Below, in pieces: positions 43,925-54,375 of a stretch of 64,000 nucleotides of DNA; positions within the stretch are counted from its first letter, which is position 1; the number at the start of each line of letters is the position of its first letter. The translations under genes were made by a program, and so were the position numbers. This stretch comes from Salinispora fenicalii (GTDB taxonomy: Bacteria; Actinomycetota; Actinomycetes; Mycobacteriales; Micromonosporaceae), in assembly GCF_000514815.1 (NCBI RefSeq), contig NZ_KI911471.1, positions 497,062 through 561,061 of the forward strand, read 5' to 3'. The notes under the pieces were generated by a model. It did not search any database, had not been told where the DNA came from, and saw only the letters and a program-made list of their open reading frames with translations.

Positions 43925-44545
43925 ATGGCGAGGTACTACGACGTGCACCCGGACAACCCTCAGCCCCGGACCCTGCGGCAGGTCGTCGGGCTGGTCCGCA
44001 ACGGTGGCCTGGTCGCCTATCCCACGGATTCCTGCTTCGCGCTCGGCTGTCAGCTGGGCGATCGTCACGGGCTGGACCGGATCCGTGATATTCGCCGGCT
44101 CAACGAGCGACACCACTTCACGTTGGTCTGTCGGGACTTCGCGCAGCTGGGTCAGTTCGTGCAGATCAGCAACGCGGTGTTCCGGTTGGTCAAGTCCTGT
44201 ATCCCGGGCAGCTACACCTTCATTCTGCCGGCTACCCGCGAGGTGCCGCGCCGGATGCTGCATCCGCGGAAGCGCACCGTTGGAGTGCGGGTGCCCGACC
44301 ACGCCGTCGCCCAGGCGTTGCTGGCCGAGCTCGGTGAGCCGTTGGTCTCCAGCACCCTGATCCTGCCCGGGGAGGAGGAGCCGTTGACCCAGGGGTGGGA
44401 GATTAAGGAACGGCTGGACCACGTGCTCGACGGCGTGGTGGACGCAGGGGACTGCGGCAAGGACCCGACGACCGTGGTTGACCTGTCGGGCGACGAGCCG
44501 GAGGTGCTACGTCGTGGCGCGGGGGACCCGTCCCGCTTTGAGTAG
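43925..44545 (+). CDS. Sua5/YciO/YrdC-type L-threonylcarbamoyladenylate synthase-like protein
   Basis: A 206-residue YrdC-fold protein. GGLVAYPTDSCFALGCQLGD and IRRLNERHHFTLVCRDFAQL form the nucleotide site. KSCIPGSYTFILPATREVP and RTVGVRVPDHAVAQALLAEL are the other family blocks. The overall pattern (ARYYDVHPDNPQPRTLRQVV at the start) is that of YciO, a close relative of TsaC, which forms threonylcarbamoyl-AMP for tRNA t6A. Whether YciO does so in vivo is debated. Confidence 0.88.
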   Translation: MARYYDVHPDNPQPRTLRQVVGLVRNGGLVAYPTDSCFALGCQLGDRHGLDRIRDIRRLNERHHFTLVCRDFAQLGQFVQISNAVFRLVKSCIPGSYTFILPATREVPRRMLHPRKRTVGVRVPDHAVAQALLAELGEPLVSSTLILPGEEEPLTQGWEIKERLDHVLDGVVDAGDCGKDPTTVVDLSGDEPEVLRRGAGDPSRFE

Positions 44546-44670
44546 CTGGGTCGCCGCAGGTGGCATGGTCTGTTCGACCGGTTAGCGCATTTCCGGTGTG
44601 GTCTGCGTGGGTAGGTCGATGTAGGGTCCCGAACGCGAGCCATGAGAACTTCAGAGAACGGACTTCCGTC

Positions 44671-45270
44671 ATGCGTGCGCATCGTCGTTGGGTGCCGGTG
44701 ATCACCACGCTGGTTGTCGCTTCGGTCGTCGCGGTGGCTGGATGGGTGGGTGCTTGGTCCGCCATTGACGTTCGAATGGAGGGTGCCTATTCAGCTCGTG
44801 TGCTGAACGCTGACCAGGCGCAGCAGGCGTGGGCTGAGCTGTCCCCGTACCCGTCTGGGGGAATTCCGCCAGGAGAGAACGTGCTGGTGGTGGCCGAATG
44901 GACCGACGAGCAGCGGACTCGATGGCCAGCCACCGACTGTAGCTTCATTGTCTATGTGACTCACTCTGGGTTCATGCGGGTGAGGGCGTATCAAGGTGAC
45001 GGTTTTTCCTTCGGGTCATCAGGGTTGGCGGATAGGGCGGCACGTCACTATGGGGATATTCCAGTAATGGACGACCGTCAGAGTGGCGGGTCGGCGTTCC
45101 AAGGGTCCACGTTCTTCATCCCTGCCACACATCCCGACGCGGGAGAGCTGTCGGTCCTGCTCACCGAAGAGCACGTGGATGTGGATCTAATCCGAGTCGG
45201 AATCCTTTTCACCTGTAACGGTCGATTGATTAAGTTCATCTGGCTTGAAGATGACAAGCTGTTGAAGTGA
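44671..45270 (+). CDS. Hypothetical membrane-anchored protein
   Basis: A 199-residue protein of no family I recognise. It has one N-terminal membrane helix (VPVITTLVVASVVAVAGWVG, about 8-27), then an extracytoplasmic domain with VLVVAEWTDEQRTRWPATDC and ILFTCNGRLIKFIWLEDDKL at the end; two cysteines may pair. The base composition is less GC-rich than neighbouring genes, consistent with recent acquisition or relaxed selection. ATG start at 44671; an earlier in-frame extension lacks support. Confidence 0.6.
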   Translation: MRAHRRWVPVITTLVVASVVAVAGWVGAWSAIDVRMEGAYSARVLNADQAQQAWAELSPYPSGGIPPGENVLVVAEWTDEQRTRWPATDCSFIVYVTHSGFMRVRAYQGDGFSFGSSGLADRAARHYGDIPVMDDRQSGGSAFQGSTFFIPATHPDAGELSVLLTEEHVDVDLIRVGILFTCNGRLIKFIWLEDDKLLK

Positions 45271-46049
45271 CTTCAGTGAGCCATTCCGCGCAACGAGGCC
45301 AGTGCGGTAGGTAACGGTCCGGCTTGTCCGGATCGGCTGGGACGTCGCGGCAGCGAAATGCCGCAGGACCTTTGATGTGAGGGTGGTCCTACCGGAGATC
45401 AACTTCATCGAGGTCCTGCGTCACCATGAGTTCCACAAACACTTCGGTGCCGTCGGTGCCGTCGGTGCGCGAGGGAGACCGCGCGGTGCCTGGCCGATCT
45501 GCTCAGCCGTGAACGGGCACGCCGGGGCAACCGGGCGGGCGACCGAGCGTTGTCCTGCCGCGATCAGGCGGTTCGATGCCGCTCGCCGTCGAGTTGCCCT
45601 CATGGATGGGCGCAGGAATACCCCGCGCCCGCCCAGCAGCCTGCCGGTGCCTGGCCTACCGCCGAAGGGACTGCGCCGGCAGCCCCTGGTCACCGCCGAA
45701 AGACTGCGCCGACTGTGTTCGGACCGGCGGAGCTGGTGCGTCCATGTTGGTCAATTCATGACGGCGCACCCGCCTCGATCTATTCCGGTCGAAGACACCT
45801 GCTCGCGGCAGCCCGGGTCGAGCCTTGGCGTCGGTCTCGCCCGTGGGGTAGCTCGACAGCGGAACTTACGCTGGCACCCTAGCGGCCAGCAGCATTGGCA
45901 CCGAAGAAGCATTCATCCATTTGCCCTCCGATCGTGGTGCAACATGGGTGGGGCCGGTAAGACCGGGCCGTGCCCAAGGGCGTGGGCCATACAGCCCTGT
46001 TGCGATCTCGCCTGAGCATCGCACTTGTGACTCGGAGGGGGAGAGCGCC
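45271..46049. other. Gene-poor segment containing the second dispersed repeat
   Basis: No convincing gene lies in these 779 bases. A 10-bp inverted repeat (CGCAGGACCT at 45362-45371 and AGGTCCTGCG at 45411-45420) flanks 39 bases. A GGTGCCGTC tandem follows near 45446-45468. The dispersed repeat copy 2 occupies 45609-45880. The mix of repeats and absence of genes suggests a site of past insertions. Confidence 0.6.
45609..45880 (+). repeat. Dispersed repeat, copy 2
   Basis: Same orientation and partner of 12740-13003. Conserved stretches include CCCCTGGTCACCGCCGAAAG, TGGTGCGTCCATGTTGGTCA, CGAAGACACCTGCTCGCGGC and AGCCCGGGTCGAGCC, ending with GTGGGGTAGCTCGACAGC. An extra block of about 30 bases (around 45650-45680) is absent from copy 1. 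The 8-bp tandem repeat next to copy 1 is not present here. Confidence 0.8.
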
Positions 46050-46772
46050 GTGGACCTGGCCCTGATCGGATCGCTCGTCGTCCTGGCCCTGATAGACAGC
46101 ACCAGCTTCGGAACGCTGCTCATCCCGATCTGGATGATGCTGGCGCCGGGTCGGCTGCGCCCGAGCCGGCTGCTGGTCTTCCTTGCCACGGTCGCCGCCT
46201 GCTATCTCGTGCTGGGCGTGCTGTTGCTCGTCGGAGCGGCGGCGCTGCTCGACGAGGTGCGTCCCGCGCTGGAAGCTACGCCGTTCCGGGTGGCGCAACT
46301 CGTCGTGGGGATCGGGCTGCTCGGTCTCGGCCTGTTCATCGGCCGGAAGCGCGGGTCGGGTGATCCCCAGCCGGGTCGCCTGCTGCGCTGGCGCGAACGG
46401 GCGATGAGCGGGCGCGAGTCCGCCTCGGCGTTGGTCGGCCTGGCCCTGGCTGCCGTGACGTTGGAGGCCACCACGATGCTTCCCTACCTCGCGGCTATCG
46501 GGCTGCTCGGCGCGTCCGCGCTGACGCTACCCGCGAGCGTTGCCGTGCTCGCTGGCTACTGCGTCGTCATGGTGCTGCCCGCACTCGTGTTGCTGGCGGC
46601 ACGCCTGGTCGCGGCCGGACGTGTGCAGCCGGTACTTGCGGCGGTCAACCGGTGGATGGTTCGCAACGCGGCCGAGACCACCGGCTGGATCGTGGGCATC
46701 ATCGGTTTCCTCTGCGCGCGCGACGCCGCCATCCACCTGGAGCTCTTCGAAGCGCTGTCGAGGGCGACCTGA
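46050..46772 (+). CDS. GAP-family multispanning membrane protein
   Basis: A 240-residue protein with about six membrane helices: LALIGSLVVLALIDSTSFGT, LLVFLATVAACYLVLGVLLL, VAQLVVGIGLLGLGLFIG and three more in the C-terminal half. The spacing and the basic central loop (GRKRGSGDPQPGRLLRWRER) match the actinobacterial GAP (Sap, sulfolipid-addressing-like) family, whose members help export glycolipids in mycobacteria. Function here is not known. GTG start after GGAGGGGGAGAG. Confidence 0.78.
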   Translation: MDLALIGSLVVLALIDSTSFGTLLIPIWMMLAPGRLRPSRLLVFLATVAACYLVLGVLLLVGAAALLDEVRPALEATPFRVAQLVVGIGLLGLGLFIGRKRGSGDPQPGRLLRWRERAMSGRESASALVGLALAAVTLEATTMLPYLAAIGLLGASALTLPASVAVLAGYCVVMVLPALVLLAARLVAAGRVQPVLAAVNRWMVRNAAETTGWIVGIIGFLCARDAAIHLELFEALSRAT

Positions 46773-46827
46773 GCCCTCGCTCAGCTCGCGGCTGCTCCGT
46801 TGGCGGGGCAGCGGTAGCTCGCCGCGG

Positions 46828-47805
46828 CTACCGTGCGAGCGTGGACTTGGACTCGACCCGGCCGATCGGGTTGGGCCCGCTGGTCAGTTCGTCCTGTGCC
46901 TCCTTCCAGGCGAGTGCCTCGGGGTAGAGGGTAGTGCGGAGGTAGGCCCAGGTGAGTCGCTGGACGGCGGCGACCCGCTCGGGGCTCTCGTCCGTGGTCT
47001 CGGCCACGTCGTATCCAGAAACACCACCGAGCCCGTGCTCTGCACCGAAGAGGGTGAGTAGGGACTTGGGGCCAGGGGAGAGGAAGTAGGGGTCGGTGTG
47101 CCAGCGCGGACCCCGGACCGTCAGGTGGGCGGAGGTGTCCCGGTCGCCGGCGACCACGAGGGCGGGTGTGGTCATTGTGGAGAAGTCGGTGGTCGAGAAG
47201 AAGGGGTAATTGTCGTGCACGAAGTCGGTGAGGGCCTCGCCTCCTCTGCCGGGCGCGGCGAGCAGCACACCTGCCTTGATCCGGGGCTCGGAGAGGTCCA
47301 CCTCCGTTCCGTCGCGCGGGTCGGTCAGCCGTGCGCCCAGCAGCAGGCTCGCGGTGTGTCCACCCATCGAATGCCCGGCCACGGCGACCCGGTCTCGGTC
47401 TAGGCGCCCGTGCAGCTGTCCGCTGGCGGCTTCGATCTGGTCGAGCTGGTCGAGGATGCGCTTCATATCTTCACCCCGTGACCGCCAGTACAGGGGGGCC
47501 TCGGGATCACTGGGGTCCAGGTTCAGCGTTCTCGAGTTCAGGTGGGTCGGCTGGAGTACGACGAAGCCATGTGCTGCCCAGTAGTTCGCGAGCGGGGCGT
47601 AGCCGTTTAGTGAGGACAGGTGGTGTGAGGGGCCGTGCCCGTGTGAGAGGAGAATGATCGGAAGCTCACCTCCGGTTGTGGGGGCGGAGACCCGCACCTG
47701 CAGGTCAACGGCGCGTCCGGGAGCTGGCAGCACCACCGGACTGACGGACAGGACAGGTGTGGGGAACCCGCCGAACGTGTCGGCTGGCTGGGTCGGCTTA
47801 CTCAT
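46828..47805 (-). CDS. Alpha/beta hydrolase (PAF-acetylhydrolase/dienelactone-hydrolase-like)
   Basis: A 325-residue hydrolase. The oxyanion strand is ELPIILLSHGHGPSHHLSSL. The nucleophile elbow is VAVAGHSMGGHTASLLLGAR. The Asp is in LVVAGDRDTSAH and the His in FGAEHGLGGVSGYD. There is no signal peptide. ATG at 47805 is chosen, since the upstream frame is A/T-rich and lacks homology. It faces the GAP-family gene convergently. The substrate is unknown. Confidence 0.85.
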   Translation of the reverse strand: MSKPTQPADTFGGFPTPVLSVSPVVLPAPGRAVDLQVRVSAPTTGGELPIILLSHGHGPSHHLSSLNGYAPLANYWAAHGFVVLQPTHLNSRTLNLDPSDPEAPLYWRSRGEDMKRILDQLDQIEAASGQLHGRLDRDRVAVAGHSMGGHTASLLLGARLTDPRDGTEVDLSEPRIKAGVLLAAPGRGGEALTDFVHDNYPFFSTTDFSTMTTPALVVAGDRDTSAHLTVRGPRWHTDPYFLSPGPKSLLTLFGAEHGLGGVSGYDVAETTDESPERVAAVQRLTWAYLRTTLYPEALAWKEAQDELTSGPNPIGRVESKSTLAR

Positions 47806-48299
47806 GTCATCTGGTCCTTCCGTTTGGATAGCTGCCCTGGCTTGTTCGCGCCGGGCCGGACCCGGACAGCAGAAGCGGAGCGGCGTTCCGGAACTATACG
47901 GATCACCGTTCCGCTTTGTCAACGTCAGGGCGACTGCCGCAGGAGCAGGGGGCGGGTGGAGCCTCGGCGATACCGGCCCTAGCTTGATCTATAGCTAGCC
48001 GAGGCGAGCCGCGCTCTTGCTATCGATCCTTGGGTGCGCCTGCTGGCCGCCCGCCGGGACGATTCGCGGCCTCGCGTTCGTGGCGATTCGGCCACCAGCG
48101 GCGCGACATGGCGGGCTCGGTCTCCGGCGGAGCACCCACTCCACCACGGCAATGTTGATCAGCCAGCCGGCGAGCATCAGCAAGGCCCGGGTACGCCGTA
48201 CGCTGTCGAGCGGGGTGGGTTGGTCGCAGTCCCGGCCGGTAGCCCGCCGGATGCGTGCTCCCGACGCGGAGGTCGGGGGATGCGCGCGTACGGCGTCGT
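47806..48299. other. Intergenic region between divergently decayed sequence and the carboxypeptidase
   Basis: No supported gene lies in these 494 bases. The part before 47960 is A/T-richer and should hold the promoter of the hydrolase gene. On the minus strand near 48130-48210 a frame encodes TRALLMLAGWLINIAVVEWV followed by Arg residues, which resembles a single membrane helix. It lacks a ribosome binding site and runs into the carboxypeptidase gene, so it is at best a remnant of a small membrane protein. Confidence 0.4.
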
Positions 48300-49517
48300 T
48301 CAGCCGGCCATGCGTCGACTGGCCCGCCGCCATCCGGCGAACACGCCAACCAGGACGGTCCCCAGGGCGGCCACGGCGCCGACCGCGACCGACACCATCG
48401 ATCCGGGCCCTGCGCCAGCTCCGCCCTCATCGCCGGTAGCGGCGACCAGCTTGTCCTTGTTCTCGTCCTTCTTCCCCTGATCCGGGGTGACCAGGTGTCC
48501 GACCGCTTCGTCGGGGGCGAGAGCGAAGCCCCAGTTCAGCAACGCCGTCGCCTCACCCAGGCTGCCCAGCGGCGCGTTCTCCGCACCGAGCAGCGTCACC
48601 GCGAGCGTACGACCGTCGCGTTCGGCCACACCGACGTAGGTCTGCCGAGCCAGGTCGGTGAAGCCCGTCTTGCCGCCGAGCATTCCCGGATAGCTGCCCA
48701 GCAGGGTGTTGTCGCCGGTGAGGGCGAGCGCGGAGCGGCCCGGTGCGGAGGGCAGACTCGCCGTACGGGTGGCGATGTACCGGCGGAAGTCCTCCCGTTC
48801 GAACGCGGCCCGTGCGATCAGCGCCAGGTCATAGGCGCTGGTGTACTGACCGGCGCCATCCAGACCGGACGGTGTCACCGCGTGGGTTTGATTGGCCCGG
48901 AGCCGCGTTGCCTCCTCGTTCATCACCTGCACCCCGCCCGGCCGGCCGGCAGCACCACCACCGAGCCGGGCCAGTACGTTGGCCGCGTCGTTGCCGGACT
49001 CCAGGAGCAGCCCCAGCCACAGCTCCTCAACCGTGTACCGACCGCCCGCGACTACCCCCATCAGCGAGCTCGCCGGGTCGAGGTCGTGCAGGTCGTCGCG
49101 GGTCACCTCGACGACCGTCGTCGGGTCGAGCCGGGGCAGCAGGGCCGCGGCGAGCAGGAGCTTCTGCACACTCGCGGGGGTGCGGTGCTGGTGCGGCCCA
49201 CAGCCCCCCAGGACCTGGCCGCTGCCGAGATCGGCGACGATCCAGGAGGTCGCGGTGACCGCCGGCGCCGCCGGGGTTCCGGCCGGCACGACCAGCCCGG
49301 TGGTGGCCAACGCGGATCCGCCGACGGCCGCTTCGGTGGGGCCGACCGGAGGCGGCGAGGGTGTGCCAGCCGGCCGGGTCGGCACCTCCACAGTGGGGCA
49401 TGGTGGTGCTCCGGTGCCGGTTGTCCGGTTGTGGGCCGTGACCGGTGCAGCGGGCGAAGCGACGATGGCGCTTACCGCCACGACGACGGCTGGCGCGGCG
49501 ATCCGACGGATAGTCAC
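48300..49517 (-). CDS. D-alanyl-D-alanine carboxypeptidase, paralog 2
   Basis: A 405-residue DacA/PBP5-type serine D,D-peptidase, similar over its length to the protein at 36810. It has a signal peptide (APAVVVAVSAIVASPAAPVT), a Pro-rich lead, TPASVQKLLLAAALLPRL (Ser-x-x-Lys), SGNDAANVLARLGGG and GGKTGFTDLARQT. The C-terminal helix (SVAVGAVAALGTVLVGVFAG) anchors it. GTG at 49517 or 49526 are both possible; no ribosome binding site is seen, so the message may be leaderless. Role as for paralog 1, in cell wall trimming. Confidence 0.9.
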   Translation of the reverse strand: MTIRRIAAPAVVVAVSAIVASPAAPVTAHNRTTGTGAPPCPTVEVPTRPAGTPSPPPVGPTEAAVGGSALATTGLVVPAGTPAAPAVTATSWIVADLGSGQVLGGCGPHQHRTPASVQKLLLAAALLPRLDPTTVVEVTRDDLHDLDPASSLMGVVAGGRYTVEELWLGLLLESGNDAANVLARLGGGAAGRPGGVQVMNEEATRLRANQTHAVTPSGLDGAGQYTSAYDLALIARAAFEREDFRRYIATRTASLPSAPGRSALALTGDNTLLGSYPGMLGGKTGFTDLARQTYVGVAERDGRTLAVTLLGAENAPLGSLGEATALLNWGFALAPDEAVGHLVTPDQGKKDENKDKLVAATGDEGGAGAGPGSMVSVAVGAVAALGTVLVGVFAGWRRASRRMAG

Positions 49518-49783
49518 ATGACGCACGGTAGTGGGGATGCGGCCGGGCCGCGGTGGTTGGGAGAAGCGCGGCGTATCGGCGTCGGGGAGAACGGTGTGCG
49601 CCGGGCATCCGCCTGTTCGGCATTCACGTCGGGCGTGCCATTCATCCGCTCTGCGGGCGTTGGGCCAACGTTTCGACCAGAACTGGGCCTGTTGCCCACC
49701 CGATTTATGGTCCGATTTGCGGTACCCCATCCGGTCCACGTCTGATCGACTTATCCGGACGACCTGTGAAGGAGAGCTCCCGA

Positions 49784-51301
<1,518 letters not shown>

Positions 51302-52288
51302 TCAACCCAATTTGGTCTTGTTGGGTTGTTCTAGGGAGGTTGAGTGGGAGCCCGGGTGGCCGGTTGCTCCCGCCTCCCGTTCTTCCCGTTCCCCCACAAC
51401 ATCTGGCAAACCCGAGGCGGACCGTGGCGGATACACCCACGCCACCAACACCACCGAGATGATCATTAGCAGGAACCACGACCCCAGTTTGCTGGCGGAC
51501 ACCGGATGCCAGCCCTCGGCCTGGTTGGGGTAGGTCCACGCGTGCGACCAGGTCGAGATGTTCTCGGCAAGCCAGATGAAGACTGCGACGAGCCCGAACG
51601 CGCAGAGCACCGGCATCCGCAGGCGGCGCCGGAAGACCCGGAAGTGAATGACGCATCGGCCGAAGACCACCACCACCCCGATCATGATCGGCCAGCGGAG
51701 GTCAGCGAGGTAGTGGTGGGTGTAGAAGTTGACGTAGACCGCCGCCGCCACCCCGGCGGTCAACCACTGCCGTGGATAGCGGTCGAACCGTAGGTCGAAC
51801 AGGCGATACACGCGCACCAGATAGGAGCCGACCGCGGCGTACATGAAGCCGGAGAAGAGTGGCACCTGCCCGAGCCGGAGGACGCCATCGTCGGCATAGG
51901 CCCACGAGCCGACCTCGGTCTTGAATATCTCCATGGCGGTACCCGCGAGGTGGAACAGGATCACCACCCGAAGCTCCCGCAGCGTTTCCAGACGCGTGGT
52001 GACCATGACGATCTGGATCGCGAGCGCCGCGAGCGTCAGGGCGTCGTTGCGCGCCAGCGCCACGTCGTCGGGCCACCACAGTCGGGCCGCGACCACCACC
52101 GCAAGCATCGCGGCGCCGAACACGCAGGCCCACGCCTGTTTGGCGGTGAAGGCGACGAGTTCCACCGCCCAGGCTCTGTAGCCGGTACGTGGAGTGTGCT
52201 CAAGCCACGCGTGCACCCGACGGTCCAGGGCGCGTTCGGGACTGGTGAATGTCGCATCGTCGTCGGACAAGGTGGGGTTCCTGTGCAA
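51302..52288 (-). CDS. DUF817-family integral membrane protein
   Basis: A 328-residue protein with about eight membrane helices and the DUF817 hallmark blocks FHLAGTAMEIFKTEVGSWAY, PLFSGFMYAAVGSYLVRVYR and LAENISTWSHAWTYPNQAEG. The tail (VVGEREEREAGATGHPGSHS) is hydrophilic. DUF817 has no assigned function. The gene ends exactly where glpK ends, with no space for a terminator between the convergent pair. Confidence 0.85.
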   Translation of the reverse strand: MHRNPTLSDDDATFTSPERALDRRVHAWLEHTPRTGYRAWAVELVAFTAKQAWACVFGAAMLAVVVAARLWWPDDVALARNDALTLAALAIQIVMVTTRLETLRELRVVILFHLAGTAMEIFKTEVGSWAYADDGVLRLGQVPLFSGFMYAAVGSYLVRVYRLFDLRFDRYPRQWLTAGVAAAVYVNFYTHHYLADLRWPIMIGVVVVFGRCVIHFRVFRRRLRMPVLCAFGLVAVFIWLAENISTWSHAWTYPNQAEGWHPVSASKLGSWFLLMIISVVLVAWVYPPRSASGLPDVVGEREEREAGATGHPGSHSTSLEQPNKTKLG

Positions 52289-52300
52289 TCGCTACCGCTA

Positions 52301-52335
52301 CGGCCCTGGTCGGTGAAGTTCACCGACCAGGGCCG
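52301..52335 (-). terminator. Terminator 1 below the solute-binding protein gene
   Basis: CGGCCCTGGTCGGTGAA (52301-52317) and TTCACCGACCAGGGCCG (52319-52335) are perfect 17-bp complements around one base. The hairpin lies between the 3' end of the binding-protein gene and the DUF817 start, so it should end the binding-protein transcript and insulate DUF817. Confidence 0.8.
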
Positions 52336-52361
52336 CCTCGTCGTTGTCGCCTCCCTGGGCC

Positions 52362-52428
52362 GGGGTGGCAGCAGCCGTTGGGTCTCGGCCCGGAGATCAT
52401 ACGTACGATCCGTGGCTGCTGCCCACCC
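52362..52428 (-). terminator. Hairpin at the 3' end of solute-binding protein gene 1
   Basis: GGGGTGGCAGCAGCC (52362-52376) pairs with GGCTGCTGCCCACCC (52414-52428) with one bulge and a long centre. An equivalent hairpin (GGGGTGGCAGC/GCTGCCACCCC) follows the paralogous gene at 54290-54347, so the terminator was duplicated with the gene. Confidence 0.6.
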
Positions 52429-52458
52429 GTCCCACAGGTTGGATCAGGTTGCTGAAGC

Positions 52459-54096
52459 TCAGTTCTGCTTCAGCGAGGTCTCCCCGTAGGCCGCGCCAGA
52501 TACCTGGTTCCAGACGAAGGTGTCCACGTTTTCGCTGTAGAGCGCTGCCTCTTTACGCCAGAACATCGGGATGACCGGCAGTTCCTCGGCCACGATGTCC
52601 TCGGCCTGCTGGTAGAGGGAGATGGCCTCCTCCAGGCTCGAGGCGGAGTCACCCTTCTTCATCAGGCTGTCGAACTCGGCGTTGCTGAAGGTGCTGTTGT
52701 TGCTGTCGTTGCCGCTGGCGTAGAGCGGAGTCAGATAGGTCTCCAGGAACGGGTAGTCCGGGCCCCAACCGAGCCGGAACGGTCCGGTGAACTCTCGATT
52801 GTCGGCCTTGTTCAGGTACTCGGGGAACTGCAGGTTGACCCTCAGCTCGTAGTCGATGCCCAGCGCCGCCTTGATCTGGTCGCCGACCGCCTGCAGCCAG
52901 TCCTCGTGGCCAGAACCCGCGTTGGCCCACAGGGTCAGCTTCTTGCCCTCCGGCCAGCCGCCGGCCGCCGCGAGCAGTTCCTTGGCCTTCTCGACGTCCT
53001 GCTCGCAGTAGGTGCAGACACCCGGGCGAGCGCCATCGAAGATCGGCGCCACGAAGCCGGTGGCGGGGGTGTATCGGCCGTCGAAGACCGCGTTCACGAT
53101 CGACTGTCGGTCGATCGCCAACGAGAACGCCTGACGGATCCGCTTATCGGTGAAGGCGTCGTTGTACAGCGGCATGCCGACGTAGTTGAGGCTGTCGCCC
53201 TCCTGCTCGTGCAGGCGGTCGCCGTAGTTGGCCTTGGCATCCTTGAAGCGCGCCGGTGGGATCGTGTACATCACGTCCAGTTCGCCGGCCTGGAAAGCGG
53301 CGTAGCCACTGTCCACGTCGGCGAAGATCCGATAGTAGATCTCGTCGGGCTTGCCCGGCTCACCCTTCCAGGTGTCGCTGCGGACCAGGTTGATCTCGAC
53401 CTCGTGTTCCCACTGACCGTCGATCTTGTAGGGGCCGTTACCGATCGGCGTCTCGTTGCAGGCATCGATGTCGTCAACGCAGGCCTGGGCCATCGGGAAG
53501 AACCCCGAATACCCAACAATCGTCGGAAAGCCGCTGAACGGCGCCTTGAGCTCGACGGTGAAGGTCAGGTCGTCGATCTTCTTCAGGCCGGACATCGTCT
53601 CGGCTGTCGGTGCCGGCGCCTCCGCCGGGCCCTCGCCGTCCGGGTCCTTGGGCAGGACCGCGTCGATGCCGGCGATCCGCTTCATGAAGTAGCCGTTGTT
53701 CTGGGCGTTCGGCCCGTAGGCGGCGTAGTTCCAGGAGCGGATGAAGGAGTCGGCGTTGACCGGCTCACCGTTGTCGAAGGTGTAGCCGTCCTTCAGTTTG
53801 ATTGTCCAGAGTGTTTGGTCCTCCGAGTCGATCGACTCGGCGAGATCCATCTCCGGTTCACCGGTCTTGGCGTTGTACTTGACCAGACCACGGTAGAGCT
53901 GACGGATCACGTAGATCGCCGGCTCGTCATCGGCATTCGACGGCAGCAGGAACGCCGGCTCCGAGGCGTAGACCCGCAGCTGACCGCCGGACTGGTCGGC
54001 AGCATCCTCCGAGTCGTCGCTGCCACCACCACAGGCGGTGGCCAACATGGCGGTGGCGGTCGCTGCGACCGCCACCTTCAAGAACTTCCCGCGCAT
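52459..54096 (-). CDS. ABC transporter solute-binding lipoprotein, peptide type, copy 1
   Basis: A 545-residue family 5 extracellular solute-binding protein (OppA/DppA-like). The lipoprotein signal peptide ends in MLATACGGGSDD, with Cys as lipid anchor. The mature part has QLRVYASEPAFLLPSNADDE, the SBP_bac_5 signature region AVYVIRQLYRGLVKYN-like, and KRIRQAFSLAIDRQSIVNAV in lobe II. It should bind oligopeptides outside the cell. No permease or ATPase gene is adjacent, so it must use components encoded elsewhere. ATG follows GAGGCACTCCT. It is a tandem duplicate of the next gene. Confidence 0.9.
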   Translation of the reverse strand: MRGKFLKVAVAATATAMLATACGGGSDDSEDAADQSGGQLRVYASEPAFLLPSNADDEPAIYVIRQLYRGLVKYNAKTGEPEMDLAESIDSEDQTLWTIKLKDGYTFDNGEPVNADSFIRSWNYAAYGPNAQNNGYFMKRIAGIDAVLPKDPDGEGPAEAPAPTAETMSGLKKIDDLTFTVELKAPFSGFPTIVGYSGFFPMAQACVDDIDACNETPIGNGPYKIDGQWEHEVEINLVRSDTWKGEPGKPDEIYYRIFADVDSGYAAFQAGELDVMYTIPPARFKDAKANYGDRLHEQEGDSLNYVGMPLYNDAFTDKRIRQAFSLAIDRQSIVNAVFDGRYTPATGFVAPIFDGARPGVCTYCEQDVEKAKELLAAAGGWPEGKKLTLWANAGSGHEDWLQAVGDQIKAALGIDYELRVNLQFPEYLNKADNREFTGPFRLGWGPDYPFLETYLTPLYASGNDSNNSTFSNAEFDSLMKKGDSASSLEEAISLYQQAEDIVAEELPVIPMFWRKEAALYSENVDTFVWNQVSGAAYGETSLKQN

Positions 54097-54289
54097 AGGA
54101 GTGCCTCCTCAGGGCGCTCGACTCACGAGGGGGTGTGAGGTGTCTATCACTGTGACATCAGACACGTGAGGGCGAGAAGGCGTGTTATCAACCCGATACC
54201 CGGCCGGGACGGTGCGTATATCAGCCGAGATCAATTTGACCGAATCTACGTCCGGGGATTCGGTGTCGACGCGGTGGCCGGGGTGGCAG

Positions 54290-54347
54290 CAGCTGTTGGT
54301 GTTGGCCCCAGAGGGTATCCGGGACGATCCACGGCCGCTGCCACCCC
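54290..54347 (-). terminator. Hairpin at the 3' end of solute-binding protein gene 2
   Basis: GGGGTGGCAGC (54290-54300) and GCTGCCACCCC (54337-54347) pair perfectly, 29 bases below the stop of the upstream copy. It separates the tandem binding-protein genes. Between it and copy 1 lies an A/T-richer segment with GGCGTGTTATCAACCCG, which is also found above copy 2 and is the likely promoter. Confidence 0.6.
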
Positions 54348-54375
54348 TTCCATATTGGTGGGATTAGGTGAAAGT

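Noticed and set aside
45377-46015. A 212-codon plus-strand frame
   Set aside because: It runs through the dispersed repeat, has no recognisable domain, and copy 1 of the repeat breaks the equivalent frame.
47995-48333. Possible 112-residue membrane protein on the minus strand
   Set aside because: Only one short helix is convincing, there is no ribosome binding site, and it overlaps the carboxypeptidase 3' end; reported only as a possible remnant in the intergenic entry.
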